Origin: an uncultured Pseudacidovorax sp.
Lineage (GTDB): Bacteria; Pseudomonadota; Gammaproteobacteria; Burkholderiales; Burkholderiaceae_C
NCBI RefSeq assembly: GCF_913773995.1
Contig: NZ_CAJYES010000190.1
Coordinates: forward strand, 1-64,000
DNA: 64,000 nt
Reading direction: 5' to 3'
Shown: positions 1 through 7,199 of the stretch, piece by piece
Layout of the letters: every line of letters starts with the position of its first letter
Position numbering within the stretch: the first letter of the stretch is position 1
Program-made: the position numbers and the translations under genes
The notes under the pieces: generated by a model
Database searches by the model: none
Told to the model about the DNA's origin: nothing
Seen by the model: the letters and a program-made list of their open reading frames with translations, nothing else

Positions 1-641
1 AGCTTGCCGGCCTTGATGTAGGGCAGCGAGCCGGTGATGGAGGTGCCGTGGATGTCGATCTGCCCACCCAGCAGCGCCTGCAGCGCCGGCGCGTCGCCGT
101 TGAAGGGGATGTGCGTGGTGCTGAAGCCCTGGGCGCGCTCGAAGGCGATGGGCGCCAGGTTGGTCAGGATGGAGGCGCCCGGCGAGCCGCGGTTGATCTT
201 GCCGGGGTTGGCCTTGGCATAGGCCACCATCTCCTTGATGTTCTTGTAGGGCAGGTCGGTGCGGCCCACGATCACCGAGGGCTGGTAGGCGATCTGCGTC
301 ACCGAGGCGAAGTCCCTGGCCGGGTCGTAGGGCAGCTTGTCGTACAGCGCGATGTTGTTCGCCAGCGTGCCCAGCGACGAGACCAGCACCGTCTGACCGT
401 CCGGCTTGGAACGGGCCACGTAGTCGGCCGCGAGGATGCCGCTCGCACCCGGCTTGTTCTCGATGATGACGTTCATGCCGTGCTTGTTCAGCTCCTGGGC
501 CAGGATGCGGCAGTACTGGTCGGTGCCGCCTCCAGCGGCGAAGGGCACCACGATGCGGGTGACGTTCTGCTGGGCGAAGGCCGTGCCCAGCGCGCAGGCG
601 CCGAGCAGCAGGCCGGCCAGGAAGTGGCGGCGATGGCTCAT
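1..641 (-). CDS. Bug/TctC-family solute-binding protein (3' end cut by window edge)
   Basis: This is the N-terminal 213 residues of a periplasmic binding protein of the Bug (TctC) family, which deliver carboxylates and other small solutes to tripartite tricarboxylate-type uptake systems. The protein begins MSHRRHFLAGLLLGACA, a signal peptide ending near ALGTAFAQ. It continues with the family features IVVPFAAGGGTD, IIENKPGASG and the LPYDPARDF segment. The start at 641 is preceded by GGAG seven bases upstream. The C-terminus lies to the left of base 1. It diverges from the SMP-30 gene, and the shared region carries an FNR-type box. No TctA/TctB membrane genes are visible, as is usual for orphan Bug genes. 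Substrate unknown. Confidence 0.9.
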   Translation of the reverse strand, partial: MSHRRHFLAGLLLGACALGTAFAQQNVTRIVVPFAAGGGTDQYCRILAQELNKHGMNVIIENKPGASGILAADYVARSKPDGQTVLVSSLGTLANNIALYDKLPYDPARDFASVTQIAYQPSVIVGRTDLPYKNIKEMVAYAKANPGKINRGSPGASILTNLAPIAFERAQGFSTTHIPFNGDAPALQALLGGQIDIHGTSITGSLPYIKAGK

Positions 642-708
642 GGTGTGTCTCCAGGTCTTGGGCCCTGTCTCGGGCGTGGCGGCCAGTCTAGGGGGGTGTC
701 CACAGACC

Positions 709-722
709 TTGATCTCGATCAA
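709..722. promoter_or_regulatory. Perfect FNR/ANR-type box
   Basis: TTGATCTCGATCAA matches the FNR/ANR consensus TTGAT-N4-ATCAA at all ten fixed positions. It lies between the divergent starts of the Bug gene (641) and the SMP-30 gene (784), so an oxygen-responsive CRP/FNR regulator could act on either one. A second perfect copy stands before the Aer-like receptor at 32336. The match is seen directly; binding is inferred. Confidence 0.55.
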
Positions 723-783
723 TGAAAAGATGCTTTCCGACTCCTGCACATCGGGGCGCGGATCGGCTGCGGACACTGCACCG

Positions 784-1671
784 ATGCAGCCGCTGCACCT
801 CGACATCCGCCGCCTGGGCACCACGCGCGACCAGCTGGGCGAAAGCCCCTGCTGGGACGCCGAGGCGCAGGCCCTGTGCTGGATCGATGCGCTGGCCGGC
901 GCGGTGCACCGCCTGCGCCCCGCCACCGGCGCTGTGGAATCGCACGCGCTGCCCGCGCCGCTGGGCGCCATCGCGCCGGCGCAGGGCGACGCGGTGGTGG
1001 TGGCGCTGCGCCATGGCTTCGGCCGCTACGACTTCGGCACCCGCCAGCTGACGATGCTGGGCGACATCGGCCTCACGGATGATGAGGTGCGGCTCAACGA
1101 CGGCAAGTGCGACGCGGTGGGCAACTTCGTGGCCGGCACCATGCACATGAACCGGCCGGCGGATGCGCCGGTGCGCGGCGGGCTCTACCGCCTGCGGCCG
1201 GACGGCCGCGTGGAGCAACTGGCCGACGACATCGGCTTTGCCAACGGGCCCTGCTTCAGCCCCGACGGACGCACGCTCTACCTGGCCGACAGCCTGGCCC
1301 GCGTCATCTGGGCTTACGACTACGACCCGAAGTGTCCACTGGCCAACAAGCGCCGCTTCGTCGAGACGCATGCGTTCGAGTCCGGCCCCGATGGCGCCAC
1401 GGTCGATGCCGAAGGGTTTGTCTGGAGCGTGCTGGTGCGGGCCGCACGGCTGGCCCGCTTTTCGCCGTCGGGCGAGCTGGAGCGGCTCGTGCCGCTGCCG
1501 CTCACATACCCGACCAGCCTGTGCTTCGGCGGGCCGGGCTTGACGCAGCTTTATGTGACCAGCATCTCGCGCAGCGCCCGGCTGGAAGGCCGTCTGCCGC
1601 AGGACGGCGGCCTGTTCGTTCTCGATGGGCTGCCCGTGGCGGGCTTGCCCACGCAGCGCTTCGGCGGGTGA
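784..1671 (+). CDS. SMP-30/gluconolactonase/LRE family protein
   Basis: A 295-residue protein of the SMP-30/regucalcin/gluconolactonase family, six-bladed beta-propellers that use a divalent metal to hydrolyse sugar lactones or related esters. Diagnostic segments are LGESPCWD at residues 14-21 (metal-binding Glu), NDGKCDAVGNF, FANGPCFSPDGRTLY and GPDGATVDAEGFVW. Together these give the usual Glu, Asn and Asp metal ligands. The start at 784 places LGESPCWD where family members have it. An in-frame ATG at 730 would add 18 residues without homology and would run closer to the FNR box. There is no strong ribosome binding site at either start. It diverges from the Bug gene and may hydrolyse a lactone taken up by that route. 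The substrate is not predictable. Confidence 0.88.
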   Translation: MQPLHLDIRRLGTTRDQLGESPCWDAEAQALCWIDALAGAVHRLRPATGAVESHALPAPLGAIAPAQGDAVVVALRHGFGRYDFGTRQLTMLGDIGLTDDEVRLNDGKCDAVGNFVAGTMHMNRPADAPVRGGLYRLRPDGRVEQLADDIGFANGPCFSPDGRTLYLADSLARVIWAYDYDPKCPLANKRRFVETHAFESGPDGATVDAEGFVWSVLVRAARLARFSPSGELERLVPLPLTYPTSLCFGGPGLTQLYVTSISRSARLEGRLPQDGGLFVLDGLPVAGLPTQRFGG

Positions 1672-1701
1672 GCGGCGAGCGTCATGCCTCGTCGCGTCGG
1701 C

Positions 1702-2112
1702 TCAGCCGGCCGCGAGCTTCAGCAACTGCACCAGCTTGGTCGCCTGCGCCGGGCTCAGGCGCGCCAGCGTGGCGTCGCTGACGCTGGCGGCGGCATCGGC
1801 AAGTCGTTCGTAAAGCGCCAGGCCCTCCGGTGTCAGCGAGACCAGGACCCGGCGCCGGTGCGCCGGGTCGTCTTGGAACTGCACCAGTCCCCGTGCTGCC
1901 AGGCGATCCGCCACGCCCTTGATCGTGGCGGCATCCATGGCGGTCATGCGCCCCAACAGGTTCTGCGAGCACTCCTGCACCTGGGCCAGCATGGAGATCA
2001 CCGCCCACTGGGTGGGCGTCAGTCCGTCCAGGGCCTGGGTCAGCAGTTCCGCATTGCGCTGATAGAGAACCCGCAGCAGGAAGCCGACCTGTTCATCCAG
2101 TCGATAGCTCAT
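1702..2112 (-). CDS. MarR-family transcriptional regulator
   Basis: A 136-residue winged-helix regulator. The central part LTPTQWAVISMLAQ, the recognition region MDAATIKGVADRLAARGL and the wing DPAHRRRVLVSLTPEG follow the MarR pattern closely. MarR proteins are dimeric repressors that leave DNA when a phenolic or CoA-linked ligand binds. The start at 2112 (MSYRLDEQ) gives normal family length; a longer open frame upstream to 2250 would run through the operator. It is divergent from the tannase-family gene. The 22-bp palindrome between the two is the likely operator, so this protein probably represses the esterase gene and itself. The inducer would plausibly be a phenolic acid released by the esterase, which is inference. 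Confidence 0.9.
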   Translation of the reverse strand: MSYRLDEQVGFLLRVLYQRNAELLTQALDGLTPTQWAVISMLAQVQECSQNLLGRMTAMDAATIKGVADRLAARGLVQFQDDPAHRRRVLVSLTPEGLALYERLADAAASVSDATLARLSPAQATKLVQLLKLAAG

Positions 2113-2184
2113 CAGGCGATTGTGCTTTTGTGCGCCGAGCCGGTGCGCCGGCCCTGGCTCGGATTCTGCTAAGTGCCACGGTCC

Positions 2185-2206
2185 GATTGTTTGCATGCAA
2201 ACAATC
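2185..2206. promoter_or_regulatory. 22-bp perfect palindrome, likely MarR operator
   Basis: The half-site GATTGTTTGCA is followed at once by its exact reverse complement TGCAAACAATC, giving an uninterrupted 22-bp palindrome. It lies 73 bases from the MarR start (2112) and 79 bases from the tannase start (2285). AT-rich palindromes of about this length with a TGCA centre are typical operators of MarR proteins that control aromatic-acid genes. The symmetry is observed; the assignment to the adjacent MarR is inferred. Confidence 0.75.
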
Positions 2207-2284
2207 AAAGCGGCATGGCGAGGCTGCGGACGGCGCTCGCTCCTGTGCAAGCTGATTCCAACTCAATCGATCGCGAGGGATTCC

Positions 2285-4018
2285 ATGACGAAGATGCAAG
2301 GATGGTGCGTGACCGGCGTGGCTGCGGCCGCCACGCTGCTGATGACCGCATGTGGAGGAAGCGGCGGGGGCACGAGCTTCGCGCCCACCGCAGCAGCGCC
2401 TGTGCCCGCGCCCGGCGGCACCTCGGCAAGCGCGCCGGCGCCGGCGCCTGCGGCCAGCTTCCAGGCCCAGTGCGGTGCCTTGGCCGGCCTGCCGCTGGCC
2501 AACGGAAAGCTGGTGAGTGCGGTGTACACGCCGGCAGCGGTCAACGCGGCAAGCCCGGCATCGTCGACACCCGACCACTGTCTGGTGCGCGGTGAGCTCA
2601 ACAAGCGCACCGGTGTCGACGGCAAGCCCTACGCCATCCTCTTCGAGCTGCGGCTGCCCAAGGACTGGAACCAGCGCTTCTTCTACCAGGGGGGCAGCGG
2701 CGTGGACGGCAGCGTGCCGGTTGCGCTCGGCGCGTATCCCGGTGGCGGCGCCACGCGCAATGCGCTGCTGGACGGCTATGCGGTCGTGACCACCGACTCA
2801 GGCCACGAGGCGCCCTTCGACATGAGCTCGAACGTCACCTTCCTGTTCGCGGTCGATCCGCAGGCCCGTGACGAATACGGCGACAAGCAGCTGCCGCTGG
2901 TGGCCGGCTCGTCGCAGGTGGTGATGAAGCAGCTCTATGGCATGCAGCCCAGCCGCTCCTATTTCGTCGGCTGCTCCAACGGCGGGCGCCAGGCGATGGT
3001 CGCGGCCCAGCGCTATCCGCAGCTCTTCGACGGCATCGTGGCCGGCGCGCCCGGCTTTCGCCTGACGGCGGCGGCGCTCGAGGGCTCGATCTTCCGTGCC
3101 CAGGCGGCGGCGTCGGTGGCGCCCTTGGGCACCGACGGCAAGCCCGACATCTTCAATGCGCTCACGAGTGCGGAGAAGGACACGGTGCGCAACCGCATCC
3201 TCGCCAGCTGCGACGCGGCCGATGGCGTCACCGACGGCATGGTCAGCAAGCCGAGCGCCTGCAACCCCGATCCGTCCCAGTGGGTGTGCACCGGTGGCGC
3301 CACCAGCAATTGCCTGACGCCCGAGAAGGCGGCCTACGTGAAGAAGTTCTTCGGCGGTGCGAAGACCTCCACCGGCCGCCAGATCTACGGGCCGTGGCCC
3401 TATGACCCCGGCATGATCGACACCGTCGGCACGCCGGCCCAGCTGTACTACGCCATCTTTGCGGGCGAGGCCTCGCACGTGTACACCACGCCGCCCACGG
3501 TCACGACCGACCTGCTCGGCTACGCCCGCACGGCCAACCTGGATGCCGAATACGCCAAGATCTTCGACGTGGCCGGCATCTACACGCGTTCGGGCCACGA
3601 GTTCACCGACGCGGACTCGGCCGACATGGACGCCTTCCGAGCGCGGGGCGGCAAGATCCTCGCGTTCAACGGCACGGCCGACTGGGCCTTCTCCTTCACC
3701 GATCTGTCCAGGTACCAGGACCGCGTGATCGCACGCTACGGCCGCACCGAGGCCGACAAGTTCGCCCGCGCCTTCGCGGTGCCCGGCATGGACCACTGCA
3801 GCGGCGGCAAGTACGGCACCGACCAGTTCGATGCCTTCGGTGCGGTGGTCAACTGGGTGGAGAAGGGCCAGGCGCCCGAGGTGATGGTCGCTACCGCACG
3901 CGCCGCCGCGGGCGTGGCCTGGCCCGGGCGCACCCGTCCGCTGTGTCCTTATCCGAAGGAAGCGGTCTACAACGGCTCGGGCAGCATCGAGTCGGCCAGC
4001 AGCTTCAGCTGCCGCTGA
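2285..4018 (+). CDS. Tannase/feruloyl esterase family alpha/beta hydrolase (secreted lipoprotein)
   Basis: A 577-residue exported esterase of the tannase/feruloyl esterase family, which cleaves gallate, ferulate or similar esters of plant phenolics. The signal region ends in LLMTAC, a lipobox-like site, followed by a low-complexity Gly/Ala/Pro linker (about residues 22-58), so a lipid-anchored protein is likely. The nucleophile motif GCSNGGRQAM and the catalytic-His motif PGMDHCSGG both carry the family's adjacent cysteines, which join in a disulfide next to the active site (CS-D-HC arrangement). FNGTADWAFSF supplies the likely Asp. The start at 2285 begins a proper signal peptide, and frame upstream overlaps the operator. 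It diverges from the MarR gene, which probably regulates it. Exact ester specificity cannot be read from the sequence. Confidence 0.9.
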   Translation: MTKMQGWCVTGVAAAATLLMTACGGSGGGTSFAPTAAAPVPAPGGTSASAPAPAPAASFQAQCGALAGLPLANGKLVSAVYTPAAVNAASPASSTPDHCLVRGELNKRTGVDGKPYAILFELRLPKDWNQRFFYQGGSGVDGSVPVALGAYPGGGATRNALLDGYAVVTTDSGHEAPFDMSSNVTFLFAVDPQARDEYGDKQLPLVAGSSQVVMKQLYGMQPSRSYFVGCSNGGRQAMVAAQRYPQLFDGIVAGAPGFRLTAAALEGSIFRAQAAASVAPLGTDGKPDIFNALTSAEKDTVRNRILASCDAADGVTDGMVSKPSACNPDPSQWVCTGGATSNCLTPEKAAYVKKFFGGAKTSTGRQIYGPWPYDPGMIDTVGTPAQLYYAIFAGEASHVYTTPPTVTTDLLGYARTANLDAEYAKIFDVAGIYTRSGHEFTDADSADMDAFRARGGKILAFNGTADWAFSFTDLSRYQDRVIARYGRTEADKFARAFAVPGMDHCSGGKYGTDQFDAFGAVVNWVEKGQAPEVMVATARAAAGVAWPGRTRPLCPYPKEAVYNGSGSIESASSFSCR

Positions 4019-4029
4019 CGGGCGGCACG

Positions 4030-4066
4030 GCGCCGGCACCGCACCGCGTCAGGGCGGTGCCGGCGC
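4030..4066. terminator. 13-bp perfect GC hairpin between convergent genes
   Basis: GCGCCGGCACCGC (4030-4042) is perfectly repeated in inverted form at 4054-4066 with an 11-base loop. It lies after the tannase stop (4018) and overlaps the last codons of the convergent LysR gene (stop 4049-4051). There is no T tract on either side, so it is not a classical intrinsic terminator. A bidirectional barrier between convergent transcripts is the plausible role. Confidence 0.5.
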
Positions 4067-4966
4067 GTCGTCCTGCAGCGCCTCGGCCACGAAGTCCACG
4101 AAGGCCCGCACCTTCAGCGGCAGGGCGCGGTTCTGGCGGAACACCGCGAAGATGCCATTGGAAAAAGCCCGCACCGCGAAGCGGTACTCGGGCAGCAGAC
4201 GCACCAGCGTGCCGTCCTGCAGGTTGCTGCGCACCGTGGGCTCGGACAGCAGCGCGACGCCCATGCCGCCCAGCGCGGCCAGGCGCAGCATCTCGCCGTT
4301 GTTGGCGCTGAGCACGCCCTGGATCGCCAGCTCCTGCTGCATGCCCTGTTCGTCCACGTACTTCCAGGTCGTGGCCTCGTGCTCGCGCCGGTAGGTCAGG
4401 CATCGGGCCTGCGGCAGGTCGCTCGGATGCCTGATGCGTGAATTGGTCTTGAGGTAGGCGGGGCTGGCCACCAGCACCTCGTCGCTGGAGAGCAGCCGTT
4501 TGATCACGAAGCCCGAGTCGTTGGATTCGCCGGTGCGGATGTCCACGTCGAAGTCGTGCTCGACCAGGTTGACCGGATGTTCCGACAGCTCGATCTGCAC
4601 CTGGATGTCCGGGTAGCGCTGGGCGAAGCGCGGCAGCAGCGGGGCCACCACGCGCAGGCCGATGTGGGTGCGCGAATGGACGCGCAGCCGGCCCTCGGGC
4701 CGCTGGCGGGCGCTGCGCGCGGCCTGCTCGGCATCGGCCATGGCTTCGAGCACGCCTTCCGCGCGCGAGAGGAAGGCCTGGCCGGCCTCGGTCATTTTGA
4801 GATTGCGGCTGGTGCGGTCCACCAGCTGCACGCCCAGCTCTTCCTCCAGCGCACTGATGCGCCGCGAGATGGTGGCCGGCGACAGGCTCAGGCTGCGTGC
4901 CGCGGCCGAGAGGCTGCCCTTGCGCTGGGTGGTGACGAAGATGCGCAGCGAGTCGAGGGCCTTCAT
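4049..4966 (-). CDS. LysR-family transcriptional regulator
   Basis: A 305-residue LysR regulator. Residues 1-60 hold the N-terminal helix-turn-helix (GSLSAAARSLSLSPATISRRI, split by the turn, then ALEEELGVQLVDRT). The rest is the two-lobed effector-binding domain, with LRVHSRTHIGLRVVAP opening the first lobe. It resembles the CrgA/AaeR branch, with the conserved DVDIRTGESNDSG segment. It is divergent from the ten-gene catabolic operon that starts at 5069, with about 100 bp between the starts. By the usual LysR arrangement it is the likely activator of that operon, with a pathway intermediate as co-inducer. The ligand is unknown. Confidence 0.92.
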   Translation of the reverse strand: MKALDSLRIFVTTQRKGSLSAAARSLSLSPATISRRISALEEELGVQLVDRTSRNLKMTEAGQAFLSRAEGVLEAMADAEQAARSARQRPEGRLRVHSRTHIGLRVVAPLLPRFAQRYPDIQVQIELSEHPVNLVEHDFDVDIRTGESNDSGFVIKRLLSSDEVLVASPAYLKTNSRIRHPSDLPQARCLTYRREHEATTWKYVDEQGMQQELAIQGVLSANNGEMLRLAALGGMGVALLSEPTVRSNLQDGTLVRLLPEYRFAVRAFSNGIFAVFRQNRALPLKVRAFVDFVAEALQDDAPAPP

Positions 4967-5068
4967 TTCGAAAGACGCAAAGAAGGTGTGCGCATGACGG
5001 TGCGCTGGCAGGCCGGGGCGTTCCTAGCATTGATCCACGTCACGAACCAACGATCAGGAGCAACGGCC

Positions 5069-6163
5069 ATGGACTTCGGAATCTTCATTCTGATGCAGCA
5101 GCGGAACAAACATAAGACCTCGCACGAGATCCTGCGGGACGCGGTTGAGCAGACGCGTCTGGCGGACGAGCTGGGCTTCGGCGCGGCATGGTATGCCGAG
5201 CACCACTTCAGCAACTACGGCATGTGCTCGTCGCCGTTGACGATGATCGCGCATTGCGCGGCCGCCACGCGCCGCATCCGTCTGGGCACGGGCATCGTGG
5301 TGGCGCCGCTGTACACCCCGGCCCGCCTGATCGCCGACGTGGCGATGGTGGACCAGCTGTCCAACGGGCGGCTCAATCTGGGCATCGGCTCGGGCTACCA
5401 GCATTTCGAGTTCGAGCGCTTCGGCGTGGCGCTGGAGACGGCCAAGGCGCGCACCTTCGAGATGCTCGACATGCTGGAGCTGGGCCTCAAGCAGCCCAAG
5501 TTCAGCTACGACGGCCAGTACTACCAGCAGCCGATGAGCGCCATCAGCCAGCGTGCGGTGCAGCAGCCCGGCCCGCCGATGTGGATCACCAGCGTGGACC
5601 CGAGCTTCGTCGCCCGCGCCGTGCGCGGCAACCACCATGTGTTCGTTTCGGGCGGCGACGGCGGTCTGGAGAAACTGGCCAGCACCCGCGCCCTCATCGA
5701 CCGTGTGGCCACGCAGGAGGGCAAGGACCCGGCTGCCGTGCCCGTGGGCCTGCTGCGCGCGGCGTATGCCAGCAACGACAAGGACGAGGTCGAGAAGTAC
5801 CTGGACTGCGCCCGCTACCAGCGCCGCATCGCCGTGAGCCTCAAGCGCCGCACCGCGCAGATCGCCGACGACTACCAGGTCGAGGAAGGCATCGTCGAGG
5901 GCGAGCCCACGCTCGACGAGATGCGTGCCCTGCTGCCCGTGGGCAGCATCGACACGGTGATCGAGCGCGTGGTCAAGGAGATTCGTACCCTCAAGCCGGT
6001 GCACTACTGCTTCCAGACCCAGATGGGCGACTTCGACCACCCCACCATGCTGCGCCAGCTGCGCACCTGGGCCGAGGTCATCATCCCCACCGTGCAGCAG
6101 GAGATCGCCAACGACCCGCCGCACCGCGCCGCCGCCGCCCAGCCCGAACTGGCCACGGCCTGA
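5069..6163 (+). CDS. LLM-class (luciferase-like) flavin-dependent monooxygenase
   Basis: A 364-residue TIM-barrel protein of the bacterial luciferase-like family. It is recognised by MDFGIFILMQQ, ADELGFGAAWYAEHHFSNYG, RIRLGTGIVVAPLYTPAR and the VDQLSNGRLNLGIGSGY segment. Such enzymes use reduced FMN from a partner reductase and O2 to hydroxylate substrates or perform Baeyer-Villiger-type insertions. The next gene encodes a flavin reductase, so the two probably form a two-component system. AGGAG at 5056-5060 sets the start at 5069. It is the first gene of the operon and diverges from the LysR gene. The substrate is unknown. An F420-dependent relative is less likely because the partner is a flavin reductase. 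Confidence 0.9.
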   Translation: MDFGIFILMQQRNKHKTSHEILRDAVEQTRLADELGFGAAWYAEHHFSNYGMCSSPLTMIAHCAAATRRIRLGTGIVVAPLYTPARLIADVAMVDQLSNGRLNLGIGSGYQHFEFERFGVALETAKARTFEMLDMLELGLKQPKFSYDGQYYQQPMSAISQRAVQQPGPPMWITSVDPSFVARAVRGNHHVFVSGGDGGLEKLASTRALIDRVATQEGKDPAAVPVGLLRAAYASNDKDEVEKYLDCARYQRRIAVSLKRRTAQIADDYQVEEGIVEGEPTLDEMRALLPVGSIDTVIERVVKEIRTLKPVHYCFQTQMGDFDHPTMLRQLRTWAEVIIPTVQQEIANDPPHRAAAAQPELATA

Positions 6164-6184
6164 GCCGCACGCCGAGGCTCCACC

Positions 6185-7126
6185 ATGACTGCGCTTGCCA
6201 CCGCCGAACGCACCCGGCCCGCCATCGAGCCCACGCTGCTGCGCCAGCACCTGGGCTGCTTTCCGACCGGCGTGGCCATCGTCACCACGCGCACGGCCGA
6301 CGGCCAGCCCGCGGGACTGACCTGCAACAGCTTCAGCTCGGTCTCGCTGGAGCCGCCGCTGGTGCTTTTCAGCCTGCGCAAGGCGAGCCGCCTGCTCGAC
6401 ACCTTCCAGCAGGCCGAGGGCTTCGCCATCCACATCCTGGGCGAGCACCAGGACGCGCTGTCGGGCCGCTTCGCCTCCAGCAGGATCGAGCACAAGTTCG
6501 AGGGCGTGGCCTGGCGCGAGGGCGAGCTGGGCATGCCGCTGCTGGACGATTGCCTGGCCAGCTTCGAATGCAGCTTGTTCGCTGCTCATGACGCGGGCGA
6601 CCATGTCGTCTTCATCGGCGAGGTGCAGCACCTGGGCGCCGGCACGGGCGAGCAGGCGCTGGTGTTCTACAAGGGCGCGTACATGCGCCTGGCCGAGTCG
6701 CTGCGCCACCGCGTGGTGCAGGGTGGCATGGGCGACGCCGACGTGGACGAGGCCTATCGCACGCTCTACGGGCGACTGCTGCGCTTGGCCTGCGAGCGCG
6801 CGAGCGAGGCCGAGATCGACGCCATCGAGGCCGCCGCCGCGCTGATCGAGGCGCATCCCGAGGACGCGCCGCTCAAGGCCCGCATCGACTCGGCCAGCGC
6901 CTTCTTCGGCGCGATTGCCGCCGCCGGCCACAACGACGCGCTGATGCTCATGGCCCAGACCATGACCACGGTGCTGCGCGAGCGCATGACCCATGTGCTG
7001 TCGGTGCGTGCGCGGCCCGACCTGTACCCGCTGCGGCGCGCCGTGGTGCGCCACCTGCGTGAACGCGATGCCGAAGGCGCCGCCGCCGCGCTCGATGCGC
7101 TGATCGACCAGCTGCGTCGCGGCTGA
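6185..7126 (+). CDS. Flavin reductase fused to an FCD-like (GntR ligand-binding) domain
   Basis: A 313-residue protein of two parts. Residues 1 to about 165 form an HpaC-like flavin reductase: GCFPTGVAIVTTRTADGQ, the FMN loop LTCNSFSSVSLEPPLVLFSL, and IHILGEHQ. This part should supply reduced FMN to the monooxygenase encoded 21 bases upstream. Residues about 190-313 look like the all-helical FCD domain that normally binds the effector of FadR-type GntR regulators, with HPEDAPLKARIDSASAFFGAI and PLRRAVVRHLRERDAEGAAAALD. No DNA-binding domain is present. The helical part may make the reductase respond to a pathway metabolite or mediate docking. The reductase assignment is firm; the FCD assignment is by pattern. 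Confidence 0.85.
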   Translation: MTALATAERTRPAIEPTLLRQHLGCFPTGVAIVTTRTADGQPAGLTCNSFSSVSLEPPLVLFSLRKASRLLDTFQQAEGFAIHILGEHQDALSGRFASSRIEHKFEGVAWREGELGMPLLDDCLASFECSLFAAHDAGDHVVFIGEVQHLGAGTGEQALVFYKGAYMRLAESLRHRVVQGGMGDADVDEAYRTLYGRLLRLACERASEAEIDAIEAAAALIEAHPEDAPLKARIDSASAFFGAIAAAGHNDALMLMAQTMTTVLRERMTHVLSVRARPDLYPLRRAVVRHLRERDAEGAAAALDALIDQLRRG

Positions 7127-7199
7127 GCGACCACACCGACGCGCCGCGCCCGAGCGCCCGCCGCCATTCCCGATTGAGTGAGAGAGACGAGGAGACACG

